Assembly: GCF_901000735.1 (NCBI RefSeq) | Contig: NC_081546.1 | Span: 4,531,001-4,595,000 of the forward strand | Reading direction: 5' to 3' | Length of the DNA stretch: 64,000 bases | Origin: Corylus avellana | Taxonomy: Eukaryota; Streptophyta; Magnoliopsida; Fagales; Betulaceae | Shown here: in pieces, positions 32,935 through 44,085 of the stretch | Numbering within the stretch: position 1 is the stretch's first letter | Layout of the letters: the number at the start of each line of letters is the position of its first letter | Program-made: the position numbers and the translations under genes | The notes under the pieces: generated by a model | The model's input: the letters and a program-made list of their open reading frames with translations, nothing else | Databases searched by the model: none | Told to the model about the DNA's origin: nothing

Positions 32935-34751
32935 GTCTCCTAAGTTGGAACTGCCGAGGGCTTGGGAACCCTCAGGCAGTTCGTGACCTTTGTCAACTGA
33001 CGAAGGAAAAGAAGCCCAACATTTTGTTTCTTATGGAGACAAAATGTAGAAAGAATAAAATGGAGATTATCCGGGTGAAATTGGGTTTTGAAGGTATGTT
33101 TGTAGTGGAGCCTATTGGGAGAAGTGGTGGCCTGACCATGATGTGGAAGAATATTAGAATGCTGGAAATTCAAAACTACTCTAGACGACATATAAATGCA
33201 ATTGTGATGGAAGAAGGCTTGGGGTGTTCATGGAAATTGACGGGCTTTTATGGTCATCCAGAGTGGACAAAAAGGCATGAATCTTGGGCCTTACTAAGTC
33301 ATCTACGAAGCTTCAACCCGCAGCCATGGCTTTGTGTGGGTGATTTTAATGAAATCACAACACAATCTGAGAAGTCAGGAGAGTTACTAAGGAAGGAGAC
33401 TCAAATGGCCCAATTTAGAGAGACTTTGGAAGACTGTCAATTAAGTGACTTAGGGTTCACAGGCTCTAAATTCACATGGACAAACAGAAGGCAAGACGGT
33501 GAATTTATTAAAGAAAGGCTAGATCGGGCAGTAGCTAATAGTGGATGGTATACTTTGTTCAAAAAGGTGGAAGTTAAAATTTTGGCCGCCCGCACGTCTG
33601 ATCACAAGCCTATTTTTCTCACTTATTCAGCAAAAGAAATTGAGCACACATATGGCAAGAGGGGCACCAAGTTTGAAGCAAAGTGGTTCTTAGATGAGGG
33701 GGCCACGGATGTGATCAAAAAGGCATGGTGTGGGGACACGGGTGGTGTATCTAGTGTACAGGTGGTGCAACAAAAACTTGAAGCTTGCAAAGTGGCGTTA
33801 AAACGTTGGAATTGGCAACAACACGGCAGTTTTGAGAAAGCCATAAAAGAAAAAACGAAGCGCTTGGAACTACTGCAGCGTCATGAAACAGCAAGGGACG
33901 GCCACGAGATAAAACAACTTCAACTTGAGATTGAATTTTTGCTCGAGCAGGAGGATATAAAATGGAAGCAAAGAGCCAAGCAAAATTGGTACCGTAATGG
34001 TGATAGAAATACCCCTTTCTTTCATGCATGGGCTAGTCACCGGAGGAGAATTAATCAGATTCAGAAAATTCAAGATGATGAAGGGCATGAGTGGACAACA
34101 CCGGAGGATGTTGGCCAAGCATTCATTGGCTTCTATCAAACGCTGTTCACTGCTGGGGGAGTTTCTGCCATAGAGGAATGCCTTATGGGGCTGGAGTGTC
34201 GGGTATCGGAAGAGATGAATGGCCAATTAACTAAGGTTTTTACCATGACAGAAGTGGACGAGGCCTTGAAACAGATGCACCCGCTGAAGTCTCCCGGGCC
34301 TGACGGGATGTCTGCATGTTTTTATCAAAATTCCTGGGCTTTAGTGCGGAATGAGGTATGCACGGCAATTCTTGACTTTTTGAACAATGGAATTTTTGAT
34401 GACTCTATTAATGCAACATACATTACTTTAATTCCAAAAGTGAAGACTCCAGCTAGACTCACTGAGTACCGGCCTATTAGCCTATGCAATGTTATGTATA
34501 AGCTAATTGCAAAGGTATTAGCTAACAGGTTAAAGAAGGTCCTCCCCTTCATCATTTCCGCCAATCAAAGTGCGTTCATCCCGGGACGCCTTATAACGGA
34601 CAATATATTGGTTGCTTTTGAAGCTCTACAGACCATGGATGTACGGATGAAAGGAAGGAAAGGGTACATGGCCCTTAAACTTGACATGAGCAAGGCTTAT
34701 GATCGAGTTGAGTGGGACTTTTTGGAGGCTATCATGGTAAAAATTGGCTTT
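32931..34751 (+). pseudogene. LINE ORF2, N-terminal part (endonuclease and RT fingers)
   Basis: ATG at 32931 opens an AP-type endonuclease (SWNCRGLGNPQ, METKCRK, VGDFNE, SDHKPI), a linker with WYRNGDRNTPFFHAWASHRR, and the first RT blocks (SPGPDGMSACFYQ, LIPKVKTPARLTEYRPISLC, ANQSAFIPGRLITDN, and the first catalytic motif LKLDMSKAYDRVEW). The element sequence ends at GFA; the frame then runs seven codons into the target duplication and flank to a TAA at 34770. The endonuclease nicks target DNA for target-primed reverse transcription. No stop or frameshift inside; it is broken only by the inversion. Confidence 0.93.
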
Positions 34752-34930
34752 GCAATCCGAAACAGGTTTTAAGAGCGTGTTGGAGACTGTATTTGAGAAA
34801 TAAAACTTTTAAGTTAAAATTTTGATTTTTTGGAAAAAATTCTATTTTTAAGCTTTTACCTAAAATTCGTTTTAGTCATTTTCAAAGTAAATAAAATAAA
34901 AATCAAAGGACTGTTGGAATTTTTTACTAA

Positions 34931-35281
34931 GGACGTGTTTGGGTGTACGTTCGATGAGCCTAAAAGTGCGTTTAACACTCAAAAAGTTTGTTTTTTTTTT
35001 TTTTATATATATATATAAAAAAGTACCCGTTTAGTAGAAAAAAAATTTGAAAGCGTTTTTAAAGGTTCCAAAAGCCTAAAAATGGTCAAAATATTGTACT
35101 TTTGGCAAAAGTTTAAAAATGAAACTTTTGCCAAAACGCATTTTTTTTTACTTGAAAACTCTATTTCTCAAATGCAATCTCAAATATGCTTTAAACATGT
35201 CAGCTTTAATTTGTTTAACACAACTTTTTAAATACTAAAAATACTTTTTTAAGTTTTCTAACACACAATCTCAAATGGGCC
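34931..35281. mobile_element. Tourist-like MITE (351 bp)
   Basis: Same family and same relative position as 10935-11247, with TAA on each side (34928-34930, 35282-35284). It was therefore present before the 5' flank was duplicated. Confidence 0.75.
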
Positions 35282-35520
35282 TAAGACCCGGCAACTTACT
35301 CTTGACCATATCATTCCTGTTTTAGAAATGAAAAAAATGAAGCCAACATGTGTGACCACAGTTCCTTTTCCTCTTTAGTGTGAGTTCCTTTTCATTCCAA
35401 ATTGATAAATTATTTTTCAACAAATGCTGCACACTCTCAAATGCATATTTTATAATGTAACGTACACTTGATCCAAAATTTTATAATAATCCATCATAAA
35501 ATATTTCGAAACCAAAGGAG

Positions 35521-36214
35521 TAATATAAGGAGCGGTGATTTAATAGCACGTTTCAAAAGTTGCTATGAAAACAGTGCCCTTTATGTATTATAGTCTTCCA
35601 ACACATCAAATTCAGCAATGCTGATTTGTTTATTTATGACATCAAAATCAGCAGCTAGCTAGCTACTGATTTTTACCAATACATCAACGATGAGTTAAGC
35701 TGCTCCCCCAACTTAATTTTCTCCCCGTGTTTACAGTTGCAACACATATGTTGGTTGGACCATCTAACATTCCGGCATGCATGATAAACCAAAATCTGAT
35801 AACCTTTCTATTATATCTTTAAAAATAGATATATCAATGTTTTTATAGTGTAATATTGTATGATGAGTAATATAAGGAGCGGTGATTTAATAGCACGTTT
35901 CAAAAGTTGCTATGAAAACAGTGCCCTTTATGTATTATAGTCTTCCAACACATCAAATTCAGCAATGCTGATTTGTTTATTTATGACATCAAAATCAGCA
36001 GCTAGCTAGCTACTGATTTTTACCAATACATCAACGATGAGTTAAGCTGCTCCCCCAACTTAATTTTCTCCCCGTGTTTACAGTTGCAACACATATGTTG
36101 GTTGGACCATCTAACATTCCGGCATGCATGATAAACCAAAATCTGATAACCTTTCTATTATATCTTTAAAAATAGATATATCAATGTTTTTATAGTGTAA
36201 TATTGTATGCTGAA
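35521..36214. repeat. Tandem duplication, 347-bp unit, two copies
   Basis: Copy 1 at 35521-35867 and copy 2 at 35868-36214 look identical base for base from TAATATAAGGAGC to ATATTGTATG. Flanks at 11.5 kb and 44.2 kb have one copy. Either very recent or an assembly artefact. Confidence 0.9.
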
Positions 36215-36726
36215 TCAAGATTGCTAAAAGTTAAAAACTGTATTTGAAAATGAGAAATCACATGTGTTAGTTTTTGTTGGCTTAATTCGGTTCCAAAATG
36301 CAGAGGCTATTGTCTATGAGCTCAAATACTGATATAGAGTTGCTCATAATTCAGTCTTTACCGTTCAAAATGTGGATTCATGTGTCATGAACGTCCTTGC
36401 AAAGTTATAGCTCAATCAGACCACAAACACTTATCGATCGAAGCTGTTGATCAAGGACCTACAGAAGTTCTAGTAACTCTCATTTACTTTGGGAGGTAAA
36501 GTATACTTCATAAAATCAAGTGTTAATGTCAAATACTTTTGGGGAGTAAATTGTCACTTTTTAAATACTAGGATTAAAAGTGTAAATGAGCGGATAGTTC
36601 AGGGGATAAAATATATTCTCTCCAAATCATTATCACAAAATAAAATTTCTGGTCGGAAAAAATCTTTATCATATTATAATTATATTTGATATCCAGGCAA
36701 CAACGCTAGGTGGGTTTGAGACTTAC

Positions 36727-36819
36727 CACAAAGTCGTAATAATGCACAGCACCTCTGGCCATGCAAAAGAACCAGCAACTCTGACAAGCAAGCAAGAGGA
36801 GTTTTGGGAAAACACCCAT
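36727..36819 (-). pseudogene. Orphan laccase first exon, second type
   Basis: A 93-nt frame from ATG encodes a signal peptide (KLLLLACQSCWFFCMA) and the laccase N-terminus RGAVHYYDFV, ending at a strong GTAAGT donor. It resembles exon 1 of laccase D (CMA..G..HY.DFV) more than that of A. The nearest sense exons of the matching LKE type are those of pseudogene B, 20 kb downstream, so it may be B's original first exon separated by insertions, or the rest of another lost gene. Undamaged, with a TATA box. Confidence 0.85.
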
Positions 36820-36900
36820 CTTCTTCAACCTAATTTTTTATGGTTTTCCTATGGAGAATCAGTCCGTTTGCTACTCGGAAAATACCATTTCCTTGTCTTA

Positions 36901-36908
36901 CTTATATA
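36901..36908 (-). promoter_or_regulatory. TATA box of the orphan exon at 36727
   Basis: Minus-strand TATATAAG, 82 bp upstream of the ATG. Confidence 0.6.
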
Positions 36909-37268
36909 TCAGAGATAGTTACTTTTTGCCCTTATGAACTACAACACTTTGACACTTTTTTCTCATGACTTATCAACTATGACACTTGACCCCATCAAAC
37001 TACTATGACAAAAAGCCCCATTCCATTAGTTAAAGGAGTTAAAATTGACGGTCAACGGTCATATGCAAGTCATGTGCTATTTTAAATTTTTCTTCTTCCA
37101 CTTTTGCCCTCACTTCAGACCAAAAAAATGACGCTTATACCCTCCTAAACCCTAATCCAACACATGAAAACAATTTAAAATGAGGGCTTTTTTCCTCAAG
37201 TATTGTTTCATTATTGGGGATGGGTTGACTTCTTGTTACGTGTAGGTATTAGGAAGGAGAAAAAAAAA

Positions 37269-37271
<3 letters not shown>

Positions 37272-37310
<39 letters not shown>
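37272..37310. repeat. (TA)n(TG)n microsatellite
   Basis: TA run continuing into TG/GT repeats. Confidence 0.95.
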
Positions 37311-37322
37311 ACAACTTGACTC

Positions 37323-37502
37323 GAGAAATGCTATGGGTTAATAAGTTCTTCATATTTAGCTCATATTTTCTTACAATCAACCATTAAATTTGTGGAGTTC
37401 ACCATTAATTTATGTAAAATCTACATAAGTTTATAAATTTAATAGTTGTTATAAAAAAATATAGACCAAATATAAAAAATTTATTGACCACTTATATTTC
37501 TC
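37323..37502. mobile_element. Small inverted-repeat MITE (180 bp)
   Basis: Begins GAGAAATGCTATGGG and ends CTTATATTTCTC; the arms meet around AATTTATGTAAAATCTACATAA. It is an uninterrupted copy of the MITE that is split at 62268-63722. Confidence 0.65.
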
Positions 37503-39286
37503 ATTTGAACTCCCACAAAATCCTCAATCCTCCTCCCGTGAGAAAACATGACCTAATCTTGAACTTTTATGTCCTCGCCTGAACCAAAAGCACTGACTGG
37601 GGAACCTAACGATCAACATTTTGTAACCACACATGTTAAAAATGCCGCTCCAAATGCCAATGCCAAAACCACACATGTACACCCACCAAATAATATTCAC
37701 AATAAAAATATATAATATATTATATGAAAAATAAAAAAACCTCATATACTATCAAATCTCAATAAAATAAAGTGAATAGTGTGTGTGAGTAGAGTGTTGT
37801 TGACCAAACACTACCTTGGTCCTGAGGATTTGGTCATCCCCAACTGGCCCTTAGGGGCTGAGATGGGTGTTCAACCACCCTATCTTTTTTAATAATTTTT
37901 TTTATTTGTTTATTATTTTAATTTATATTTATTTTTTAAATTTAAATAATATTTTATTATTATTTTTTAGTGGGACACATGACAAGTTGATAATTGTTTC
38001 ATATAATTAGACGATTGAGATTAAAAAAAAAAAAAAAAAACTCATTAATGGAACACATTAATTGTTTTTGTTAATTTCCAGGAAAAGCTTATAGATATTT
38101 GTGAAGAGTGTGATAAAAGCCGAGACCAATGCACAGAAAATAACCACGACAACATCGTTTTATTTCTGTCCGACGGTTTCAACCTAAAGTTCTCAACTCC
38201 ATTTACTCACGTGGGTACACTACCCGGGACCCAACAAACATCGTCAAACCCCAACTTTGAATTTCATACACAACTTGAGTGCTTCAGTGTTCAGTCTAGT
38301 CTTTGTCGGGTTTTAATTTTTTATTATTTTTTTCGATAGAATACTAAAATTTAATAAAAATTTTATATTTTGTTTATAAAGTTAGTAAGAGGTCATATTA
38401 TTATTGTTATTTATTTTTGTTTTGTTTTTTTTTTTTTTTTAAATGATGTGACAACTTATCACATAAATTTTTATGGATAAAATATAAAATTTTTATTAAA
38501 TTTTAGTACTTCTCTATACATTTTATTTTATTAATATGAAATTTTTATTAAATTCTAACATTTCTCTATACATTTTATTTTATCGGCTCATTTTTACCTT
38601 TTTTTTTTTGTATCATTTAAAATCATTATTTATAATTAAAGGATTAAAAAAGAAAAAAATAGTGTAACATTACTATTCTTTTATGGGTGGTCTTAAAAGT
38701 CGGTCTCTTTTGAGTAATTAATTCATCGTTGTGTCACATGAATTAATTGATCAATGGTGGGATCGACCGTTAGATGGTCGTTGAACTCTAAAATTTTAAG
38801 ACTGTTTTAACACTTTTTGTGGAACACTTGTACATGTATGCATAAGTATATACATTTTAAAGAAGTTTTTAAACACTTTATAAAATATTTGAAAGCCTTG
38901 CGCGCGGTGTTTATACGCCAATGATTATTTTAAAATAATTTTCACCTTTTTAAGTGAGTTGTTACATTGTAAGTATTTAAATACTTCGGTGACCAAAAGT
39001 GTTTTTTTTGGTAATTTTTACTTTTTTCTTTAAATGGATTTTTTTAGTGTTAAAAATCTTTTAAGCCTCATAAATATAATCCCAAACAAACCTTAAGCCT
39101 AAACCTCGGCTTGACTCAAATACACCTTTATCCATGACATAAGGATTTTATATAGTGGGTTTTGAGGCCATACCTGAATGAAAAACTGTTAGATCCAAAA
39201 TTCGTGTCACATAGATTTGTGATTCCTCCTCTTCCTCTTCTGAGAGCGGCTCTTCCACCTGCAAGATGAAGCATGAGGCGTCAGCA
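37503..39286. other. Intergenic stretch between orphan exon and laccase C
   Basis: AT-rich and non-coding. Contains poly(A)/poly(T) runs and fragments resembling the foldback arm (37920-37970) and the Tourist-like MITE end (39050-39100). No gene recognised. Confidence 0.5.
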
Positions 39287-39778
39287 GTCCTTTGGTCCTT
39301 CAACCGAAGGCACTCCAACGCCCAAGTTAGTGTGCTTGATAATTGAGAGAGTGAAGGAGATGTAGAGAGAGATAGAAAGAGTACTTCCTCCTCTGGGAGG
39401 AAGCCCATTGGAGCAATGGACAGAAAGGATGATGTGAGAGTAGAGAAGGGCCAAGATTCTTGTTACCGAAAAGAGAGATCCCACGTTCCCTTTGGACTCC
39501 TGCACTAGTGAGCTCTCCTTGGGCCTCCAAAGGACTCTTCGAACCTCTCTCGGATATATGGGCCTCGAGCGACCCAAGAGTCCTAAAAAACTCTTTCACC
39601 GACAGTATTCCTTTTCTTTAACAATAGATATAGAATTTATGAACAGCTTCAACTTTTTTAAAATAATTGATGCTGGTTTCTATGGATCATAGATCAAAAT
39701 AGACAAAGGAAACAGTGCCTTTTTCCTTCTATAATATTGGTCTCAAAACCAAAAATCTTTCGAAGAACCACAAACTAA
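39287..39778. repeat. 3' flank of laccase C, paralogous to 4690-5257
   Basis: Matches the 3' flank of laccase A. The single TAA at 39776-39778 is the empty site of the PIF/Harbinger insertion present in the A copy. Confidence 0.85.
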
Positions 39779-39831
39779 GTATCAAGCATAACTAAGATCC
39801 TCCACGGTTATTATTGTCAAAATTTCTTTCT

Positions 39832-41687
39832 TTACTCTTCTTTCGGGAGCAATCTTTGTTGAAGACCAGACAGTGCATCTGCTCCACAAGGCGGCATGTA
39901 AGCCGGAGGAGGGCGGAGCTTCCTCTATTTCGTGGGGCCGTTCTTACTATGAAAACTATGTCCATACCCCAACTCAAGTGCCGGTCAAAATGACAATGCA
40001 TATACTAAACCCCTCGAACAATTATGTATTATGTAATAAAATAATTATTTAATTATTTAATTAATATTATAACAATAACTACTTAATGACCGTACCTCGA
40101 TTGTCGGCTCTAAATCTGATTGTGAGACAACCATCCTTAGGAACTGATACAGTGTTAAACTCGGGTGGATTAACTAGATTATGTGTTAACGGGTTACTCA
40201 CATTGTCAAAGTTTCCAAGTCCTATTCCAACCACATAACATCTAAAGCCATGCAAATAAATCAGATGATTTTCTCCTGAATTCATGACATTAGTCCCCTG
40301 AAACGTTGTTTCCACTGTTTCGTTATAATCTAGCATCTTCACCCTTGTCCCTTGGTCCGACAGAATAACATTGTCGGTCAACAAAGCCTTTGAAGTAAAA
40401 TTAAAGAGACTTTTGGGTTTATTTGGAAAATTTTCCTCGAAATATCCACTTATATTCCTGCCACAAAAGATTATGATCAGAGGTGTTATTTCATAAGATT
40501 ATATATAATAGATTCATCTATTTTAATTTTGCTATCTACCCTATACTTTGGAGTCATTTCAAAGGTATCCCTCCAAAATAAGAATTTTTGCTTTCAATAT
40601 CTTAATTCGAGATTAATTTCCAAACTAATGTCAAAATTAACAAATTAATGAACTGATCATGCATGGGTTGAAAACTGGCATTTACCGTCAAAGTGCTCTA
40701 TGTAGCGCATAGCTTTGTGAAATTGCTTTCCTTGACCTGCAAGCGGGAAAAGCAGAGTATTATAGCACAATAATTATGACTTCAAACTCCCTCATCTCAG
40801 GCTAATTGTGTACTGTATCAACGCTAATCACAAAAAAGACAATGAATAAGATATAATGAGTCAGCTCTTCTTACGACAAAGTCGTAGTAGTGCACTAGTA
40901 GTGCACTTTGCCTTGGGCCCTGCATGTTAGGTGTGACTTGCCACCCATCACATATGGGTCCTACTAGTTCTCTACTCCTTTTGGGTTTAGGAGACATTTG
41001 TTCAAGTTTGTTTTGGAGTATTTCTCCTATGTGTAATTGTACTCCTTGTTTGACTTATAGTAGAAGTCCTAGACCAACATGTAAAATGAGAGTTAAGCTT
41101 CTATATAAGGAACAAAGCACAAGGTGAATTTGTGTGTGCCAAAAACGTGAAGCACCAAAGGGAGGAGAAAAAAGAGAGAATTTGAGAGAAGGATGTACAA
41201 GGGCAGCAAGGGTGTTTTCTTCTTGGTGGTTTTTGGAGGAGCCAAAAACAAGTGATTAGAAGAAAAAGGGTGCTGCAGAGTGAGAGAAGAAAATAGAGAT
41301 CAGCCGCCATCTGTTCCAGCAAAAGAAGAGTTTGTACATCTGTCTTTTGTATTCTATTTTGGGAATAATCTTTCTTGTGTGATAGTGAGATTTGGGTGTA
41401 TTGGGGCTTTGGGATCTGAGTGATTTTCTTTCTACTATTTTTGTACTCCATCTTTTGATAGTGGATTTTCTCCGGGTTGTCTCCGCTAGTGGATGTAGGC
41501 TTGTTAAGCCAAACCACTTAAATCTTTGTATCGTGTGTGATTGCTTATCTTTATTATTTCGCATTCTTCTTATTTTTCGCATCTCACGGGTCTTAGAAAA
41601 TATGATTAGTTTCCTAACACTGCAGTGAAGCAACAACAACCCCAGCAGCCATAACAAAAGCTTCTTCGTCTTCAATGACACGTCCAT
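39832..41687 (-). pseudogene. Laccase C pseudogene (exons 1, part of 2, 6, 7)
   Basis: A-type copy. Exon 1 runs 41687-40875 with a 695-bp solo LTR in it and an 11-bp tandem duplication (40885-40906) that shifts the frame. Only 67 nt of exon 2 remain (40736-40670), with AAG to TAG. A deletion from within exon 2 into intron 5 removed exons 3-5. Exon 6 (40457-40096, 362 nt) is open, but the L3 motif reads NHLIYLHG, losing a copper-ligand His. Exon 7 (40012-39832) has TGG to TAG at the first Trp (GV*YMHCH) and a 1-nt deletion after IVR. It makes no laccase. Confidence 0.95.
40925..41619 (+). mobile_element. Solo LTR (695 bp) in exon 1 of laccase C
   Basis: Starts TGTTAGG and ends CCTAACA, with a perfect 5-bp target duplication CTGCA (40920-40924, 41620-41624). 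A plus-strand TATATAAGG near 41102 is a promoter-like site. No interior or second LTR, so it is the product of LTR-LTR recombination. Confidence 0.92.
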
Positions 41688-41736
41688 TTCCTCTGCATCT
41701 TTCTTGTCCCTGGACCGTACTGGAATAGTACGACAG

Positions 41737-41744
41737 CTTTTATA
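41737..41744 (-). promoter_or_regulatory. TATA box of laccase C
   Basis: Minus-strand TATAAAAG, 50 bp upstream of the pseudogene's ATG. Confidence 0.6.
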
Positions 41745-42017
41745 ACATGGACATTTCGGTTGGCGCTGTTAATTGGGAGATTCTCGGTAAGTATTGATTA
41801 ACTGTTATAAATAGAGATTAGAGAAGCAGCTTAGCAGTCCCCTGCTTTTTCCTGTTACGTTTGACATTTAGGTGGACTTGCTGGTACACAACTTTGGTGG
41901 AAATGAAGTCGAGGAACTTTCGTTACCTGGTAGCTGTCATATAATCTATTGTTTTTATTTCACCTAAAAATATACCTTGTTTCAGATCTTTCATATATTC
42001 CACCCACAATGTAGCTT

Positions 42018-42057
42018 CTCTATAAGATTCCTAGGTTGTGGACATTGACATACACCC
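42018..42057 (-). pseudogene. Relic of a laccase exon 2 upstream of laccase C
   Basis: Same relic as at 10391-10461 (minus strand GTGTATGTCAATGTCCACAA), here without the 29-bp tandem duplication. Its presence upstream of both copies shows it predates the A/C duplication. Confidence 0.55.
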
Positions 42058-42676
42058 AGGGAGGACCCACGTTGTAAGATTGGGGATGGCAACCCATAAA
42101 ATTTTTAGTCTTTTTCTAAACAAAGCATTTTAATATGAAAACCAGGAAATTTTTGTATTTGCCCACCCCCAAGGTTTGGTATTGGGCCACCTCCAAATTT
42201 TTGTCAAGGGGTTTTTAAAAACAAAACGGCTCAGTTTTGCAAATCGCTTGGAAAAAGAAAGTGGTCTGAAAAAAAAAGAAAAAAAAGAAAAAAGGTAGAA
42301 ATGTTTGATAAGGAAAAGTGAAATTTTTTGTTTTTATAGTGATTTTTTTATTTAAATAATAGTAAAATATAATTGATATGATGTAAAAAAAGAAGAATGT
42401 TGGGAGTTAAATTTGAGATGAATAGTATGAGGATTTTTTTTTAGGCCCTTGGCAAACAACCCCAACACGATATTATACGTCGAATGTGAATTCAATTTCT
42501 GGCTCTGCGTCTTGAATGCAGTCTCTTACTGTCTCTACGTGCACCGCTTTGAGTGTGTTTGATAAAGTTTATGGGAATGATATATATATTTTTTAAATGG
42601 TAATAAAAAGTGATTGATATGATATAAAATAAAAATAAATTTTTAATATTTTGTATGAAAAAAAAAAAAAAATTTT

Positions 42677-42987
42677 GAATAGTAATAAAAAGTTATTGAT
42701 GTGATATCAAAAGTAAAAAAAGTTAGAATGTTTTAAAGTTGATTTTTTTTTTTTTTTAATTTGAATAGTAATAAAAAGTTATTGATGTGATATCAAAAGT
42801 AAAAAAAGTTAGAATGTTTTAAAGTTGATTTTTTTTTTTTTAATTTGAATAGTAATAAAAAGTTATTGATGTGATATCAAAAGTAAAAAAAGTTAGAATG
42901 TTTTAAAGTTGATTTTTTTTTTTTTTTTTAATTTGAATAGTAATAAAAAGTTATTGATGTGATATCAAAAGTAAAAAAAGTTAGAAT
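42677..42987. repeat. Tandem repeat, about 86-bp unit, four copies
   Basis: GAATAGTAATAAAAAGTTAT starts copies at 42677, 42763, 42847 and 42935, with a T-run of variable length in each. A decayed fifth unit precedes them (42590-42676). The fourth copy is cut by the insertion at 42988. Confidence 0.9.
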
Positions 42988-43396
42988 CACCACAAAAAAA
43001 ACAAGGTTTAGCGACATGGTTATTTGAGGCATTTTTGACTAAAAAAACGTCCCTATTAATTTTGCAACACTTGATTAGGGGCACTTGGGACACGTCAATT
43101 TTTATGGCGACTAGAATTTAAGTTTGAGACGTTTTTTTTTATGAAAAAACGTTTCGAAAAGGGGACGTTTGGAACAAAATGCTCCCTTTTTTAAAAGGGA
43201 GCGCTTAGTTGTGAAAAACGCCTCCTTTTTTAAATGGGGACGCTTCCAAGGCAAACGCCTCCTTTTTTAAATGGGGGCGCTTCCTAGGCAAGCGCCCCCG
43301 TTTTTAAATGGGGGCGCTTCCTAGGCAAGCACCTCCATTTAAAAATGGGGGCTCTTCCTAATCAAGCGCCCCCTTTTTAAAATGAGGGCGCTTCCT
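42988..43396. mobile_element. CACTA-like short insertion with palindromic subrepeats
   Basis: Begins CACCACAAAAAAAACAAGG and splits a tandem-repeat copy, whose sequence resumes at 43397. AAT is duplicated at both sides (42985-42987, 43397-43399), a 3-bp duplication as for CACTA elements. Between 43175 and 43395 lies a run of units of about 45 bp, each folding back (AAGCGCCCCC...GGGGGCGCTT). The right end is not the expected inverted CACTA end, so the class is uncertain. Confidence 0.65.
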
Positions 43397-43399
43397 AAT

Positions 43400-44085
43400 G
43401 TTTTAAAGTTGACTTTTTTTATAAATAAAAAAAAGGGAAGAGAGGAGGTACATATCTTCTCCTCATTCTTCTAGATTGAGATCTCTTCAAATTTGAGCAT
43501 TCTATTACATTTAACGGTCTAAATAAATGTATAAGTTTTGTGTTACCAAGGTAAATAACTTTAATTTGTTTTCAACATGTCAAACCCACTTACATCGGTA
43601 ACACACAGTGACACAAACGTATGCATTTGCTTTGACCGTTAAATATATGAGGTTTGATATGCACACAACACAAATTCAACTCATGGCTAACTTCTCTCCT
43701 ACGTGTAAAAAAAACTTGAATTTTAAACCAAACAAATTGTTTTTTTTTTTTTTTTTTTTTTTTTTCCAAATTTTTAGAATCCCAAAATCCTCTCTCCCAT
43801 TTTTTTTTTTGATGACACGTATGAGAGAAGTTGACCATAAGTTGGATTTGTGTTATGACCTTAACATTTTCCTAAAAATAATGGATGGTTCAAATTTGAA
43901 TATTTGAAAATTTCACATTTTAAAAAATTTGAGAAAATCCGAATCTCATTCTCCACCTTTTTTCAAAATCAACATTGAATCTGTAAAATCCATGCTAGAG
44001 ACTTATATGGTCTACATATGTGCTCATGATCTTAAAAAGTAGAAACATGGAAAAAGAAATAGAGGACAAAAAAAAAGCATTCTCC
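43400..44085. other. Non-coding stretch in laccase C 5' flank
   Basis: AT-rich, with a 26-T run near 43740. It has no counterpart in the 5' flank of laccase A and so is an insertion or replacement; no termini recognised. Confidence 0.45.

Larger units (their letters stand above)
29005..34751 (-). mobile_element. L1-type LINE with inverted 5' part (twin-priming structure)
   Basis: The 3' part (C-terminal reverse transcriptase, zinc-binding domain, RNase H) runs on the minus strand from about 31320 to 29005. The 5' part (5' UTR, ORF1, endonuclease, N-terminal reverse transcriptase) runs on the plus strand from about 31330 to 34751. An 11-bp duplication GCAATCCGAAA flanks the whole (28994-29004, 34752-34762). 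The break lies in the reverse transcriptase after MVKIGFA, and the other half resumes at RSWVEKIMTC, so almost nothing is lost. No poly(A) is seen at the 3' end. It sits in the duplicated 5' flank of the orphan exon at 28214. Confidence 0.93.

Noticed and set aside
41101..41687. Open frames in the solo LTR of laccase C
   Set aside because: They read through the LTR and into exon 1; the LTR termini and the CTGCA duplication explain the segment, and no protein motif is present.
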